DNA of 64,000 nucleotides, taken from Rhyacophila brunnea. Lineage: Eukaryota; Arthropoda; Insecta; Trichoptera; Rhyacophilidae. Each line of letters begins with the position of its first letter. Position 1 is the stretch's first letter. Where the stretch lies: positions 185,667 to 249,666 of the forward strand of contig JAGYXB010000186.1 of the NCBI GenBank assembly GCA_022495005.1, given 5' to 3'. The notes below the pieces were generated by a model. It saw nothing but the letters and a program-made list of their open reading frames with translations, was not told the origin of the DNA and made no database searches. Shown one piece after another: positions 13,001 through 24,828 of the stretch. Position numbers and translations under genes: made by a program.

Positions 13001-16000
13001 ATATATTTTGGTAGTATAATTATAACTAGATAGGTAGAGTTGCCACTTCACAACTTTGAATTCTGGCTCTAGGATGAAAATGATGTTACATATATTATCT
13101 ATTCATTTATTTATTACTACATATATTAATACAAAAAAGTAAAAGTTATAAAGCATATACTCTACACTAAATACGCTGAATTTGACTAAAGGAAATATAC
13201 GTAAGACGAAAATCTTAAGTTCAGATACATATGTGTGTACCTATGTTTTTCTGTATAAGAGCCGTTATGTCTAGTCTAGTTTTTTTAAATGTCACTAAGC
13301 ATTTGGTTTTAATTAAACTCCTTTCGTTTTCAGGCACAATGACGACGGGTCCTACACGTACGGATTCGAGGCCGCAGATGGATCCTTCAAGATCGAAACC
13401 AAAGAGGCGAACGGCGAGGTTAGAGGGAAATATGGCTACACTGACGCCAATGGAAAGGTAATCAATTATTACACACTGCAGCGGTTGCATATAGGATTAA
13501 TATAATATTGCTATACATATATTTTTATTGTAACACGGTATAAAAATAATATGGTTATATACTATAATTATGTGCCAACATATATTGTGTTTATTTAGAA
13601 TCAGACGTATTTTTTTAATAAAAGTTCATTAATTCTCCAGAAGAAAATATTGTTTTCTATAAAGTATTAGCTGGTTTAGATTTAGTAACAAAACATGATT
13701 CCGTGAATAATATATTTTTCAAAAGATTTAATTCAATTCAATCTAGTTAATTAAACATCATTTTACCAGCATCGATTATGTAACTTATTCGATGTGATTG
13801 ATGCTGTTGGGTGACTTAAATAAATAAATAAAAATCATTACTAGAAATTATAATATATATCTATAACATGAAACATTACCAACAGTATAGTAATACATAC
13901 ACATATAATATATTACGAGTATATTTATACAAAATGAACATATACTCAATTTGAAGAATTCATAAAAATAACTTTCTTCTACGCAACTGAAATATAACGA
14001 TATTTGAAGCGATTTAGTGGAATACAGTTATTGTCTTTCCAATTGGTATTATCAACTGTAAGTTAGCTCTGTACCTTGCAAGAATAAACAACTGCTTCTC
14101 TAGATTTCGATTTCTTAAATAATACAAAGATAATGTAGATACTAGTAAACAGTAAATTACCATTTTTATTTTGGTATTAAATCATTTATCATTAGCTGTA
14201 AATACTTTTAATACTTTTGCACTCCCAAGTAGAGTATAATACGAGTACCATAACGTGGAGATTCCATAATTTAAATAATTAATAAGATTATTTAACATTT
14301 TTTAAACTCTTTTGTATTCAAAAGTAACCAAATATATTAATATTTAATATTTTTACTTTGGATAATACTTAGGGAAAGAAATCACTATGATCCCAAAGGT
14401 CCCGTTCTTACCCAAATATATTATATTTTAAAAAAAATACGTGTAAAATTCTTAAACTAGCTAATATGTATTCTTGGTTGATATTGATAAATACTAAGTT
14501 CAGCAGATATTAGGGGGTGTAAATAAACAAATTAAGCATATTGCAATATTTCACCTGTTTTTTCGGTAAACCCTATACATTGGTACTTTAGAGGCCGATC
14601 ACAGAGCAATATATCTAATCTAATCACCGAACTAATGACAAACTTCCTACTTTGTCAATCGTGGTCTATTGAAGATTGATTTTTCCTGTATCGTTTCTGT
14701 GCAATGGGATGCAATTATTATAAAACTCAATTTATTTTTATTTCAACGGATTGCTGTACAAATTAGCTCTTGTTCAAATTCGTTTTGATTGATTTATGAT
14801 TTTATTTAGGCATAGCTATTTTGTCAATATAATATGTTATATTTATATCAATATTTTCAAAGTTGCATCAATAATATATACCACTTAACTTATGGTATTT
14901 ACATTTTTTGACTAGTTATATAAGTTATGATTTAAAAATAATATTAACCAATACAGTGGAATGCAACATATCGAATACAATAAGTCATTAATTGGGTTTG
15001 TATATGACTTATTTTAATTCTATTAACTGTCAATAATTATTATTATTGGAATACTGGTATATAAAATATGGTAAATAAATATTATTTATAATAAATATAT
15101 TACCACTATGTATAGGTCCTGGACAGAGAATAAAATGATTATTTAATTTAAAGGATACACATAGATTATATTAACCTATTATTTTACTACTGAATTCAAG
15201 TTTATTAGTTGACTTTTATTGATTAAATCAAACACCTGTTGTCAACTTTATTAAATTTTAGGAAAACCTACTATACGTTAAACATATAATATTAGATAAG
15301 GTTTTACGTACATATATTATGTTAAAATTATATTGAAAATTACAAACTCGAAGTGTTTGAAATTATTCTAAATACATATTTATCTAAATGCACTCTACTA
15401 AACAGTAATCTGATTTGATTAATAAAAGCTTTCGTATTGAACTGAGTAAATGGGTAATAGAAAGGGAAAATTAACTGTTACGATTTGTATGGAAATGGTG
15501 TTTTACAAACAGGTGGCACCAGTTATTGATAAAATCTCGATAATGTGCCCGACAATTTTAATCAGAAATCGACAATCTTTTTTTGAACTCAAAAATATGC
15601 AACTGAATGAGAATTTCAATCCGTTTGTTTGAATAACTTTGTATCTATGTATCTGTGTGAAAATTACTAATTCATTCATCAGTTTCAATTAGATCTTTTT
15701 TTCTTGTACATAATTATACATAAATATACTTCATGGCTCATTTGATGTATTCAAGATACACTTTTATTTCCCTTTAATACACAGATATATCTTTTTAAAT
15801 AATTTACATCATTTATATTATAGAAGGACGGGTGTCACAACTAAGAAATGGTTTGAAGAGTACAAACTGTAAAATAATATAACTATTTTGGCACATGATC
15901 GATGGTTAAATAAAATATATATTTGTATGTGTTATACTATAGTACTTATCACAAAAAGAATATTAAAGGTCGACTAAAGGTTTACTAAAAACTTTTTACG

Positions 16001-19000
16001 TAGGTACTACATAATGATTTCTGAAAGGACTTTAGATATCCGACTTTATATGATATAAATTAGTTAGCTGTTTTTTATTATAGAGTATATATTTTTTACC
16101 AATAAATCTGATGACTACATTCATAATTAACTTTAATACAAAAACGGACACCCGATCTTTGACTTTTATGTACAGATTTATATTATTTTTACCGAATAAA
16201 CAAAGATAATATAAGTCCGCCGTCTGGTTTTAAAATAACAGTCACGTCTCGCTATTTTTTGAAATAGTTCATTCAATATACAAAGTACTTTCATGTATTA
16301 TAATACAGTTACTTTTGTTGTGTGATGGTTTTGAATAATATTCATCATAAAAAATCATCTTAAAAAATGAAGACGTGAATATGAAAGTAGTTTTTGAAAA
16401 CATGAATTTATCAATGAAGTTAAACAGTTTGTTACCAATACGGCAGGCTGCATAATAAATAACTTGTAATTTGGTCCAGTTTACACATATTGCACCAGTA
16501 TTATTTAACAAACTGGTATTATGACACAATATCATTTTAAGGAATGTCAACATTTATCGTGTTATAATTTTAACACCCCATATTTTATATTATATTATTC
16601 TGCAATATCTTTAAACTGTCTAAATCAAGTATGTCCAACGCGGGATGGGTTGTAGTCGATCGTACTATAAGTATATATGAAATATATGAAAAATTATGTG
16701 TATTAATATGATTTCATTGGGTTTTGAAAATATGGAAGCCTTAACCATAACCATAACCATCTATATATATTTATAAATCGAGCTTCAAAGTTGGGACCAT
16801 ACTTAAATAATATTTGATATAAATAAAAAGGATTTCAAGCTCTACACATTTATATTTTTATAAAATTGATGATTTTTAAAATAAATATAAAAAATATTAA
16901 AACTATGAATTAGTCAAAAATTTCTACGATAAAATATAGAAAACTTAATAAACTAATTTTTAATAATAAATATGACATAATGTGTAATAATATGAAAATA
17001 ATATGTAATAATAAGATGAGATCCTTTAACAAATTCACAGTTTACAACATTTTTTACCATAAGAATTATTGTAAGTTAATATTTTTCTTTTTAATGTTTT
17101 CAAATACATATTTATTAATTAATACAGTTTAAATTGTAAATTATCAAAAAAATGACTCAAATTGCAAGCTTCGTATTTTTCCGCTAGATGCCTCTGGTAG
17201 GTAGAGAGAGGTATCGCCTTAAGTTAAGGAATGCAAATGAAAAAGTGCGGTAGATTACTGCCTACTTTAAAGTGAACGTGCCTGTGATATATACCAATTA
17301 ATACGTATTATTGAATGAATATAAAATATTAATATGACATTTTCATTGATTCCAGCTCCATGTTGTCGAGTATGGTGCAAACAGATTTGGATTCCAGCCT
17401 TCCGGTGAAGGAATTGAAGTTCCTCCAGTAAATTTGTCTATTGAGCCAGAAGAAGAAATTGAAGAGCCAGCACCTCGTGATATCAAGGTATTTTTTTATA
17501 TTATAGTAAATAATGAAATCACTATTACAAAGCTTTTAAAGAAGTGATGGAAAAATGAGTTTCGTACGGTGTTTTAAAAATCGGCACATTATAATTATAT
17601 TATTTTTATATACATGTGTGGGCTGTTTTATAGTCGTATTAAAAAATACTAATATTAACATAATGCTATTTTGAAGACATACTATTCAATAATTTGTATG
17701 GCAAAACAGTAATTTTATTATGTGCAGAGTTGCCACTTCATAACTTTCCACCCCGTTTCTAAAATGACGAAAAAAATATATTCTAAAATTTTTTTTTTTA
17801 CATATAAATGTATTATCTATTTATTTATTTACACATACAAGGGAAATCGTTTGATCTTATTTTATGCGAGGTAATCAGGGAAAGACGCGTATCAGTATAT
17901 AAAGCATATACTATATAATTTTATTATACCACAGTATTTCGCTAAAAATAGCAATAGAGTCTTTATAATTTTGTAATTTGTAAAGTAATGTCATAAAAAA
18001 AATCATGGAATTAAAATAAATCTAGTTTTCTCCTTCGATTAATACATTTTATACTGTTAAAGTAAGTACTTATTTATATACATTCTGATAACAATTACCA
18101 ACATTTTTAGATATACAGAATAACATACTATGATATCATATACGTGGAATACATTCTATAAACTCATAAAACAACTTTTATATTACTGAATACTGATATA
18201 ATAAATCAATATTATTTATATAGATACTTATTTAATTGGCCTCCAATTGATATATTGGATAATCTACATTATATGGGAGAAATAAATTCAATAAATAAAA
18301 ATAAGCAGTTCTATGAAACTTGCTGCATGGCATGAAAACCCACACGATTAAAATAACGAATTTTTAATAGTGACAATTTTTATACGTGGGAAAATTTTTA
18401 TCTGTAAAGTAAAAGTTGTAAATATTTTTAAACTATCTGAATCATTTTATACGGAATGTTTTTTTGAATAACGTATCTGCTTGTGACAGTTTTATAATCA
18501 ATTTTTTAATCTTATAAAAAATTAAGTAAGTATAATAAATAAATTATAGGTAATTTATAAAATATATTTTTATATTATACATTTAGTACGATAATATTAT
18601 TCATCGCCCACTCAAAAATGTTATCGAAATAGTTTGATACATTTACATTATTTAATAACTTGAATGCATTAATATCACGCACGTAGTTCATATAAATATA
18701 CACGGATGTCGCTATTTTGATTATGATTTATATTATAGCTTAATATTTAATGTATATTTTTTTAAATCTGTATTAAATTTTATCTTTAGATTTTTTTAAT
18801 GAATATAAATAATTAAAATATAAATTAATAATATTTTAATGTTTCTTCCATGTAATTCAATAATGATCCGGATTTCGTCGGCTTCAATAGGACATTCTGG
18901 GATAATTTATTATATTCTTTTGAAGTGAACGAAACTGGTCTTGATCATAAATAAATAGTGTTAAATATTTTATTATATTTTAGTTGATACAATTTATTTC

Positions 19001-22000
19001 CACCAATAATTGACAGATATATTTTAAGACATGAATCTAATTTAACTGAATTATTTATTCACCAAAGTAAGTATTTCATATTTTTAGATTTACAGTCTTG
19101 TCTTTTTAAATGTGAATTAACTTTACAAAATATTTATTGGGCCTTCGTTCATAACTATAGAAGAGTAACGTAAACCAATGAAATAAATAAATATATATGA
19201 AAAACCTCCCCCAATTCTACAATAATTATTCTAATACACTTACTATTAAAATATCATTATAGATAATTTGGAACAAATCATCTCACTTAGGATTATTGTC
19301 ATTTTTATTTTTCAGGCATAGATTTTTATTAGAAAATTTTATCCACACATAAGTTTAATAAAACGAAGACAACTATAGTATATTGATTAATTATATTATT
19401 ATTGAAGGCTATTAATTGATGTATTACAGTAAATAAATATATAATATACCTACCTGATGGAGTATTTTTATGATTTTCAGCCTAAGCTGTCCCGTCGCCC
19501 TCAGGCCCAAATAATTCAAAATTGGGAGCAAGACCTCGCCGCCAGAGCGCCTGCCCAGGCCCCCGCACAAGCTCGTGCCCCAGCTGCAGCTCCTCACATC
19601 ATCTACAACACGGCCCCAGCAGTACCAAAACGCGTAAGCAAATCTTTATATTCGTCGTACTCATTTCATAATGCAATAAAATGGATGAATATCGCGAAAA
19701 TAATATGGACCAATCAAATCTATTTTACAGAGTAGGTATAAATTTATTGAGAGTAGTTTGCTTAATTTATTACTGGAAGGGTTTTCAATACTTTCATAAT
19801 GAATACTGATAGAAATTCATTAAAAATATATCAAGAAGACGCCCTATTTTTTGTCAGTGCCGTCAACTTTTCCGGCCAAAAATAAATATGTGGTGTATTA
19901 GTTGTTATTATTACACTTTTGTCGGATGATTCAGTAGTTTTAGACACCTATATATATTTTTTTAATTTTTATAATTTCTTAATACCAAAAATACCAGTAT
20001 TTAAAAATTTTAAATCTGATATTTCGGTATCGATGAATTTCGAGATGCATTTTTTCAGAATACCGATATTGCAATCCCTTGGAATCCCCAAACAGTGGTC
20101 GATAAGAAGAAAATCTATGTCTTTAAATAAGTATTTAATTTAAACAATACAAAATAGGTACATTAACATCAGAGAGGCGGCTCTCGTGGTGCAGTGCGCA
20201 AGGCGCTTGTCTTCCACCCGAGAGTTCTGGGTTCGATCCCGGTCAGAACACAATATCTATGTGTTTTTCTCAAAGCCTGGATGTTGTTGTTCAAAATTAC
20301 AACAAACCACCTTGTACGAAAAAGCAAGGGCATGGTTATTAATAATTCAAAAAAAAATTAACATTAGAGAAAACTTAGAAAATGTCTAAAATATCTAAAT
20401 TTCTAAAAAAAATCTATATGTAATAATAAATGGAAAATATCAACTAGGGTATGTTTCATAATAGACTTAATGACAGTCTAAGGAATTTTGAGGATATGTC
20501 TATTATACACACATAATGATATGATATTTCCTGGTTTAATTTATCAATATTGATATTTATATCATATTATTTTAATATAAATAGCATTTTGGTACCATTG
20601 AAAGATTCAGAAGAATTAACTGTGGGTTTATAACAATAATAAATATAATAATGAGTAGGTATTCCTGGATAATAAATAATATTAAATCAAATTAGTGTTC
20701 AGATTAGAATTTAATACGTCTTAAGATGTTTACTTGACGCTCTGATAGTTAAATATTCTAATAAGTTCATTCATAAAACTATAATTTAAATTGTTACTTA
20801 CCTAACTACTTTGAGTTGAAGGTTATATTATTATTATATAAAAATGAATACACACATCATATTATTATTACCTATGTTATAATTAATAATAATTAATATG
20901 GGTAATTAAACGTTCTAAAAAAATTGTTTACTAAATTAAAACAAAAACATTTTCTATGATTTTATAAGTGTAAAGATAATCAGGACTATTTTTAAATACT
21001 AAAATATATATTTTTAATTATTAAAGTGACGCACCTTTAAACAATAAGAAAATTCCCACCAATGATTATTTTAATAAATCAGATTCTTTCGGATTGATTA
21101 TTTTGGCTGCCTGGGATTTTTTAAACACTTGGCAATTATTGTTATTTGCTGAAAACGTGTAGTTATCCATTGCATGGAATATAACAATGAGATATAAGAT
21201 TTTATCGACTTGTTCACTATTTTAATGGGATAGATATTTCGTTCACATCAAATATAACTTCTCAGAAGCCAGTTAGTCTTCTATTGATAATAAAATTTAA
21301 AAATAATTAATCGTATTCTGAATGCTATTACATTAATAACAATTCAAAATATTACGTAATTTAATGAAGATACAATCCATATCAGTATACGGAAATAAAT
21401 ACAATAATTGCGTGAGAACTATATAAAAAAACATCTTTAATAATTATAATTTAATGCGGGGAAATCCGCAATAAAAATTTCTTAAGTATCTATTTCTTTA
21501 TATTATAATGAAAGTTCTTTACTTGAATATTATGAAAATATTACACAAATATAGACCTATCAGAACCTATCCACCCATCAGAACACATTGTGATTCTTTA
21601 AGAAATATATAATATACTAACAGTATTGCGAAAATTTAATTTTAGCTCTTAGTACATTTTAGTATCTAATTATAGGTCACAAATAATATTAATATGTAAA
21701 TATCTTATAGATTAAATTAATATGAATTTATGTAAGAATACAAAACATTGTGGACATAACAAATTAAAATTCTGGACGTTCATAACATGAGATTTACATT
21801 ATAACAAATATTACTCTCACAAGAGAGAAGAAGAATATAATAAATAAATAAAAAAAAACATAAACAATTTTATACAACAAAATACAGTTTCAAAAACAAT
21901 ATACAAAGTACATCATTGAAAATGCATTTTGGGAGCGCATTTACTAGTCTTGCACCCCTCGCTAATGGTGCCTGATAGGCTTGACTTGACGAAACAGTTC

Positions 22001-23314
22001 TGGCCCAGAATAAGTCATGGCTGCGACCACGTAGGTAATTGACAATCGCAAATAAATTTTAATTCTTTAGAAGGCCAGGTTTATAAACCTTCCCTCGTGA
22101 TAGCAGGTAAAAATATTTCAAGAGCAGAAGTGACCTACGAGATTCAAGAGAGTGTGTTTATAAATGTCACTCATCTTTGAGTACATAACTATATTAATTG
22201 TTTTCAATTATTATTATTTTAGTTAAAGAAAATAACAGCGCACATATTTTTTGCTTGATATATTTTTTTAAATCACCAAATGAAAATGTTATACTTACTG
22301 ATAAAATCGGTCATGGTTTATTATTAACTGTGGAAAACTACAACATTATATATTTAATATAACAATGGATAACAAGTAATAATTATGTTGTTTTTCTATT
22401 TAATATTAGATGCTATAATCAAAAAAATATTTTTTAATTTTAAGCTTCAAGTAAATAAATATGTGAAATTCAATACTGTACCGAGCTAATATTCTTTGTC
22501 AGTACAGTACCTACAAATAACGAATCATATCTATAGTATTTATACAGCCAATTATGTAGTTTTTCACAATGGGTTTAGGTACCTAATATATATATCTATC
22601 TATTTCCTCGAAAACTGATATAAATCGTCGTTTTCATTTATGATTCATTTATGATTTTGACAATTTTTTTCAAAAATAAAACCAGATTTTCTTATAGATT
22701 AATTTGACAATTGTCAATATTTATTTATTCGTCATAATTGAATACACATATTAATTTTTTAAATCTTTAATTTTTAGCCCGCCTTCTTCGCTGGAGCTCA
22801 GCCAGTTGCTCAAGTACAACCCGAAGAATCTTACGACTATGAAGAGCCAGCAGCACAGGCCAGACCAGCGCAGGCATACAAACAGCCAGCCCAGTATTCA
22901 GCACCAGCTCCCCAACGCCCTCGTCCTCAGCCAATCCAATTCGCCCAGCCCCAACCTGCTGCGAGACCCCAACAGCAACAATACGCCCCTGCTCCTCTGT
23001 ACCGTCAAGATACACAGCTGATTCAAGCCCAGAGCAGACCAGCGCCCAGACCAGCGCCTAGACCAGTTCAATTTGAACGCCCCGCTGAAAACCAACAATT
23101 CTTCCGCCCTGAACCAGCGAGAGCACAGCTTAGCAGATTCACTGACACCGAAGCATACACTCAACCGCAAGCTCAACCCCAACCTAAGGCTTATACCGCT
23201 CCAAGACCAGCGCCTAAAGCCAGAGGAGGTTTCCTTGATCAGCTCGAAGAACAGTTCTCTCTTCCCGAGAACTCTGCTAACCCCACTCATTCTATCTCAT
23301 TCGGATTCTACTAA
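4021..23314 (+). CDS. RR-1 cuticular protein gene, six exons, complete
   Basis: Structural protein of the insect cuticle, secreted by epidermis and expected to bind chitin. Joining 4021-4041, 5367-5524, 13334-13457, 17356-17487, 19481-19633 and 22778-23314 gives 1125 nt, 374 residues and a TAA stop; every junction has GT/AG borders and keeps frame. Residues 1-20 form a signal peptide (cleavage after GYA, before QEYREPRPS). Residues 51-125 are a full RR-1 domain: PIPILKQIDKHNDDGSYTYG, the YGFEAADGSF core and EYGANRFGFQPSGEGI with the terminal GFxP. The rest is Ala/Pro/Gln-rich with repeated RPAP units, ending SISFGFY. From memory the GFQPSGEGI block resembles Drosophila Cpr66D; I treat that orthology as likely but unproven. 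The gene is convergent with the minus-strand RR-1 gene about 7 kb away. Confidence 0.92.
5367..5524 (+). CDS. Gene 1 exon 2 (residues 8-59 and first two bases of Lys60)
   Basis: Acceptor tttcag, donor gtaaga; 158 nt, leaving phase 2. It encodes the rest of the signal peptide, the mature N-terminus QEYREPRPSRTSYARSDDDG, and the RR-1 lead-in TTPIPILKQID. Frame is fixed by the match of PIPILKQIDK to the RR-1 family and by the join to exon 3. Confidence 0.92.
5630..6344. mobile_element. hAT-type MITE with 8-bp target duplication, in gene 1 intron 2
   Basis: The element starts TAGGGATTCC and ends GGATTCCCTA, inverted ends matching at 9 of 10 bases. It is flanked on both sides by the identical octamer gttataag (5622-5629 and 6345-6352), the 8-bp duplication expected of hAT transposons. 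Both subterminal regions contain clusters of ATCCCGGGAT-like motifs, probably transposase-binding repeats. It carries no transposase; the 87-codon open frame at 6204-6467 is incidental. Confidence 0.88.
6957..7130 (-). mobile_element. tRNA-like SINE, family S2, copy 1
   Basis: On the minus strand TGGCCGAGCGGTAA fits a pol III A box and GGGTTCGAATCTCGG a B box, at tRNA-like spacing. The outer sequences do not form an acceptor stem, so this is a SINE head rather than a tRNA gene. The downstream body (7055 to 6957) recurs in degenerate form at 36450-36680 and 60213-60400. Confidence 0.65.
7131..9093. other. Gene 1 intron 2 interior, nothing recognised
   Basis: AT-rich intronic sequence without a repeat family shared inside this window. 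Confidence 0.4.
9094..9304. repeat. Inverted repeat built from S1 SINE tails
   Basis: Two arms (about 9094-9162 and 9237-9304) are reverse complements over some 65 bases: ttcacaagatttaataatg on the left matches tcttgtgaattattcg on the right. The same arm sequence is the 3' body of SINE family S1 at 51911 and 59820-59905. It is therefore two S1 tails in tail-to-tail orientation, or a fold-back derivative. Confidence 0.7.
9398..9625 (+). mobile_element. tRNA-like SINE, family S1, copy 1
   Basis: A leader (aaagccgattgccaatag) is followed by a tRNA-like segment at about 9502-9570 with a B-box-like caggtttgattcctgc, then the tail ttatgtatgttcaataaac. Leader, tRNA-like part and tail recur in the same order, reversed, at 51911-52215. 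The tRNA-like core lacks a full cloverleaf, so I do not call a tRNA gene. Confidence 0.65.
9626..12179. other. Gene 1 intron 2 interior with a possible small inverted element
   Basis: Mostly featureless. Around 10977-11287 the sequence tctagggagctgaaattt is matched in reverse by aaattttagctccctac, suggesting a decayed inverted-repeat element of about 310 bp. Confidence 0.35.
12180..12549 (-). pseudogene. Coding-like relic, possibly LINE reverse transcriptase
   Basis: Minus-strand frames stay open for about 90 codons, in base composition unlike the surrounding intron. One frame contains YDFTEAFDCDSLSYRLFS, which recalls reverse transcriptase motif A (YDFSKAFD). The remainder is not recognisable and another frame is also open for part of the stretch, so the family is uncertain. 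It lies in gene 1 intron 2 and is not a gene 1 exon. Confidence 0.3.
13026..13170 (+). mobile_element. M1 MITE, copy 1, in gene 1 intron 2
   Basis: It starts agagttgccacttcacaact and continues ggctctaggatgaaaatgatg, with end gttataaagcatatact. The same modules in the same order occur at 17724-17915, 55816-56022 and, reversed, 37876-38090. This copy is internally shortened. It lies about 160 bp before exon 3. Confidence 0.65.
13334..13457 (+). CDS. Gene 1 exon 3 (RR-1 core, residues 60-101)
   Basis: Acceptor tttcag, donor gtaatc; 124 nt. The first base completes AAG for Lys60, then 41 codons run HNDDGSYTYGFEAADGSFKI to GKYGYTDANGK. This is the chitin-binding core with the spaced aromatic residues expected to contact chitin. 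It follows a 7.8-kb intron. Confidence 0.95.
13960..14130 (-). pseudogene. LINE 3' relic in gene 1 intron 3
   Basis: The segment around ccaattggtattatcaactg, followed by gttagctctgtaccttgcaa, parallels 63140-63190 in the LINE at the right edge of the window (ccaattggtattactaatgg, then ggttagttctgcaccgtggg). It is a short degenerate copy of that LINE's C-terminal region in the same orientation. Confidence 0.5.
14131..17355. other. Gene 1 intron 3, nothing else recognised
   Basis: AT-rich intron sequence. Open frames at 15450-15688 and 16269-16553 lack protein-like composition. No shared repeat family was seen. Confidence 0.4.
17356..17487 (+). CDS. Gene 1 exon 4 (end of RR-1 and acidic linker, residues 102-145)
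   Basis: Acceptor attccag, donor gtattt; 44 codons in phase 0. It begins LHVVEYGANRFGFQPSGEGI, completing the RR-1 domain with GFxP, then continues VPPVNLSIEPEEEIEEPAPR, a Glu-rich linker. Confidence 0.95.
17724..17915 (+). mobile_element. M1 MITE, copy 2, in gene 1 intron 4
   Basis: It begins agagttgccacttcataact and contains ttatgcgaggtaatcaggga, shared with 55945-55970 and, reversed, with 37937-37960, and ends tataaagcatatact. About 190 bp, non-coding. Confidence 0.7.
19481..19633 (+). CDS. Gene 1 exon 5 (Ala/Pro-rich linker, residues 146-196)
   Basis: Acceptor gattttcag, donor gtaagc; 51 codons in phase 0: PKLSRRPQAQIIQNWEQD, then a run of APAQ/RAPA units and HIIYNTAPAVPKR. It is markedly GC-richer than its introns, as are the other exons. 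Confidence 0.9.
20172..20360 (+). mobile_element. tRNA-like SINE, family S3, copy 1, in gene 1 intron 5
   Basis: The head gtggtgcagtgcgcaaggcg (A box) and gggttcgatcccggtc (B box) have tRNA spacing, but no acceptor stem closes. The tail ctcaaagcctggatgttg is matched at 58890-58905 (ctcaagcctgggag). Other family members: 58797-58975 (+), 54105-54180 (-), 37050-37170 (tail only). Confidence 0.75.
20361..21767. other. Gene 1 intron 5 interior, nothing recognised
   Basis: AT-rich intronic sequence without shared repeats or coding signal. Confidence 0.4.
21768..22165. repeat. LINE-3'-end-like repeat, copy 1
   Basis: Colinear with 34738-35065: both begin ggacgttca(c/t)aacatga-like, share gtcatggc(c/t)gc, taaacc(t/a)tccct(c/t)gtga and gcagaagt(t/g)ac, and end near gagcttcaag/gagattcaag. 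The opening resembles the 3' untranslated part of the LINE at 62843-64000 (aaagcgttcacgacatgac). It is probably the 3' part of a related non-LTR element. Confidence 0.55.
22778..23314 (+). CDS. Gene 1 exon 6 (Gln/Pro-rich tail, residues 197-374)
   Basis: Acceptor tttttag, open to TAA at 23312-23314; 178 codons. Composition is dominated by Ala, Pro and Gln, with repeated RPAPRPAP and PQPQ units, tyrosines, and a C-terminal block FLDQLEEQFSLPENSANP followed by SISFGFY. Such tails probably serve cross-linking or matrix packing. Open frames on the other strand and in other frames here are shadows of this biased composition. Confidence 0.93.
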   Translation, partial: PAFFAGAQPVAQVQPEESYDYEEPAAQARPAQAYKQPAQYSAPAPQRPRPQPIQFAQPQPAARPQQQQYAPAPLYRQDTQLIQAQSRPAPRPAPRPVQFERPAENQQFFRPEPARAQLSRFTDTEAYTQPQAQPQPKAYTAPRPAPKARGGFLDQLEEQFSLPENSANPTHSISFGFY

Positions 23315-23408
23315 GTAAAACCTTGAATGGAGGCGTGTATATTATTTTCCAACTTGAAAATGTGATAGTGAGTATTTCTGTGAATATTGTTCCTTGGTAA
23401 TTATTATA

Positions 23409-23414
23409 ATAAAT
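23409..23414 (+). terminator. Poly(A) signal of gene 1
   Basis: AATAAA begins 95 bases after the TAA stop, giving a short 3' UTR of roughly 115-130 nt if cleavage follows at the usual distance. Confidence 0.75.
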
Positions 23415-23607
23415 TTATTTTATTATACCCAAACAGTTTTTTAATTCACGACCTTACCACTAGAGAATTTTCTTGGAGGTGGCTAAGATCTACATTAGGG
23501 TGTAGTGCCGATGATAAAGGAATGATCTTACTTATAATAAATCAGTGATTTTATAAGAAAAAAATCTTTTATATGTACTCTACACTTAATACACAACAAT
23601 AACGCAA

Positions 23608-24320
23608 TTTAAGGGCGGACGTGCTTAGCGTGGGTCAAAATGGAGCTTTTTTCTATTTTAAAAGTATGATCCTGGACATTCCTTAAAAATCCGTTGTAGA
23701 TAATCTATTTATATAATTTTGAAGCCTTATTATCCTTTACATTTATTTTAAACATTTGATGACTGTATAAAGTATTTTTATTATAATATAAAATAGTATT
23801 CTTTTAAACCTCTCGCTCTAATGTTTTTGAATATAGTCATATTTCAGTATATAAATGTGCAGTGGTGTTAAGATATTTTACATTTATTAATTTTTAAACG
23901 CATTTATAAAACCATTAGTATAATTTATGTCGACATTATTATAGTGAAATATGTACGATAAAAAATTATATTGATAATCTCTGTGATCCCAAATTTTACA
24001 AGAATTAGGCATTTTATTATTCAAAAAATGGGCAAGATTAACACATTTGAAGATAATTCTAAAGATACTGATTATAATCTATGTCTTTGATCATTCAAGT
24101 GTGATAAACATCCTATGAATAATGATTGCTTTATAATAATTATTGACCTAAGAATAAGGTAGTGTTTTTTGAAATACGCTATTTCTTTTGGCATTCCCCA
24201 GTGGTTAAGCTACAACATACGGCCGTAGCCATAAATTGACAAACTATAATTGAAGTAGGGAGTAAAATGATGTTAACGCGCGTGTTTGAACATGTACCTA
24301 ACCGTTTTTTTTAAACGGTA
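23608..24320 (+). repeat. R2 repeat, copy 1
   Basis: About 710 bp beginning ttaagggcggacgtgcttag and ending gaacatgtacctaaccg just before a small palindrome of T/A. It is colinear with 49951-50645 and with both arms of the palindrome at 45007-46110. No conserved open frame. It starts about 200 bp after the gene 1 poly(A) signal. Confidence 0.82.
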
Positions 24321-24334
24321 TGTATGACCGACTA

Positions 24335-24450
24335 GTTTAAATTGTCGTAATTAGATAAGAGGCTCGTAGCATAATTGGTTATTGCACAGTTGGCGCGATA
24401 CCAGTGGTTATACAGGTTCAAATGCCATCGAGCAACGTATTTTTATATTT
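24335..24450 (+). mobile_element. tRNA-like SINE, family S1, partial copy 2
   Basis: The head gaggctcgtagcataattgg, with ttggcgcgataccagtgg and caggttcaaatgccatcgag, matches the S1 heads at 59510-59628 and 59689-59812. The D-arm-like and T-arm-like parts can be recognised, and gctcg/cgagc can pair as a partial acceptor stem. The tail seen in other copies is missing. It directly abuts R2 copy 1. Confidence 0.65.
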
Positions 24451-24828
24451 ATTTATTATATAAGCTAAAATCTCTAACGTCATGCTTCATGTTTGCATAT
24501 TTACAGTGTATACACTGTATGTAGAGTCTTTAAATGCGGTACACAGGTAATGATGCGAAGACAATAAATTATATTCAAATTTACGGGCGGTATGGTACTC
24601 CAAATACGGGATCTCTACACAATGTTCTAACTTATAACCTACCATACAACAACAAAACCAACAACAAACCAATGTTGTCGATCTGAAACGTTCACTAATA
24701 GATTCTTTACCAGTATTTTAGACAATCAGAACGGTTAGAAATGAAAGATAGTAAAACTTAAACATTGTATTATCATCGATTGGCATGGGGTAGAGTCCAA
24801 TTAGTTTTATTTTTTTTATTTTACCACG

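Noticed and set aside
16737..16760. Telomere-like or structured repeat (taaccataaccataacca)
   Set aside because: Only three short units; ordinary simple repeat.
19840..20110. A second hAT-like MITE (ataccgatattgcaatccct words)
   Set aside because: I could not find a matching opposite end or target duplication.
20186..20250. A tRNA gene with intact A and B boxes
   Set aside because: No acceptor stem closes; it is homologous to the SINE at 58797-58975.
22767..23318. Several overlapping open frames (both strands) over gene 1 exon 6
   Set aside because: They are shadows caused by the biased GC-rich Ala/Pro/Gln coding sequence.
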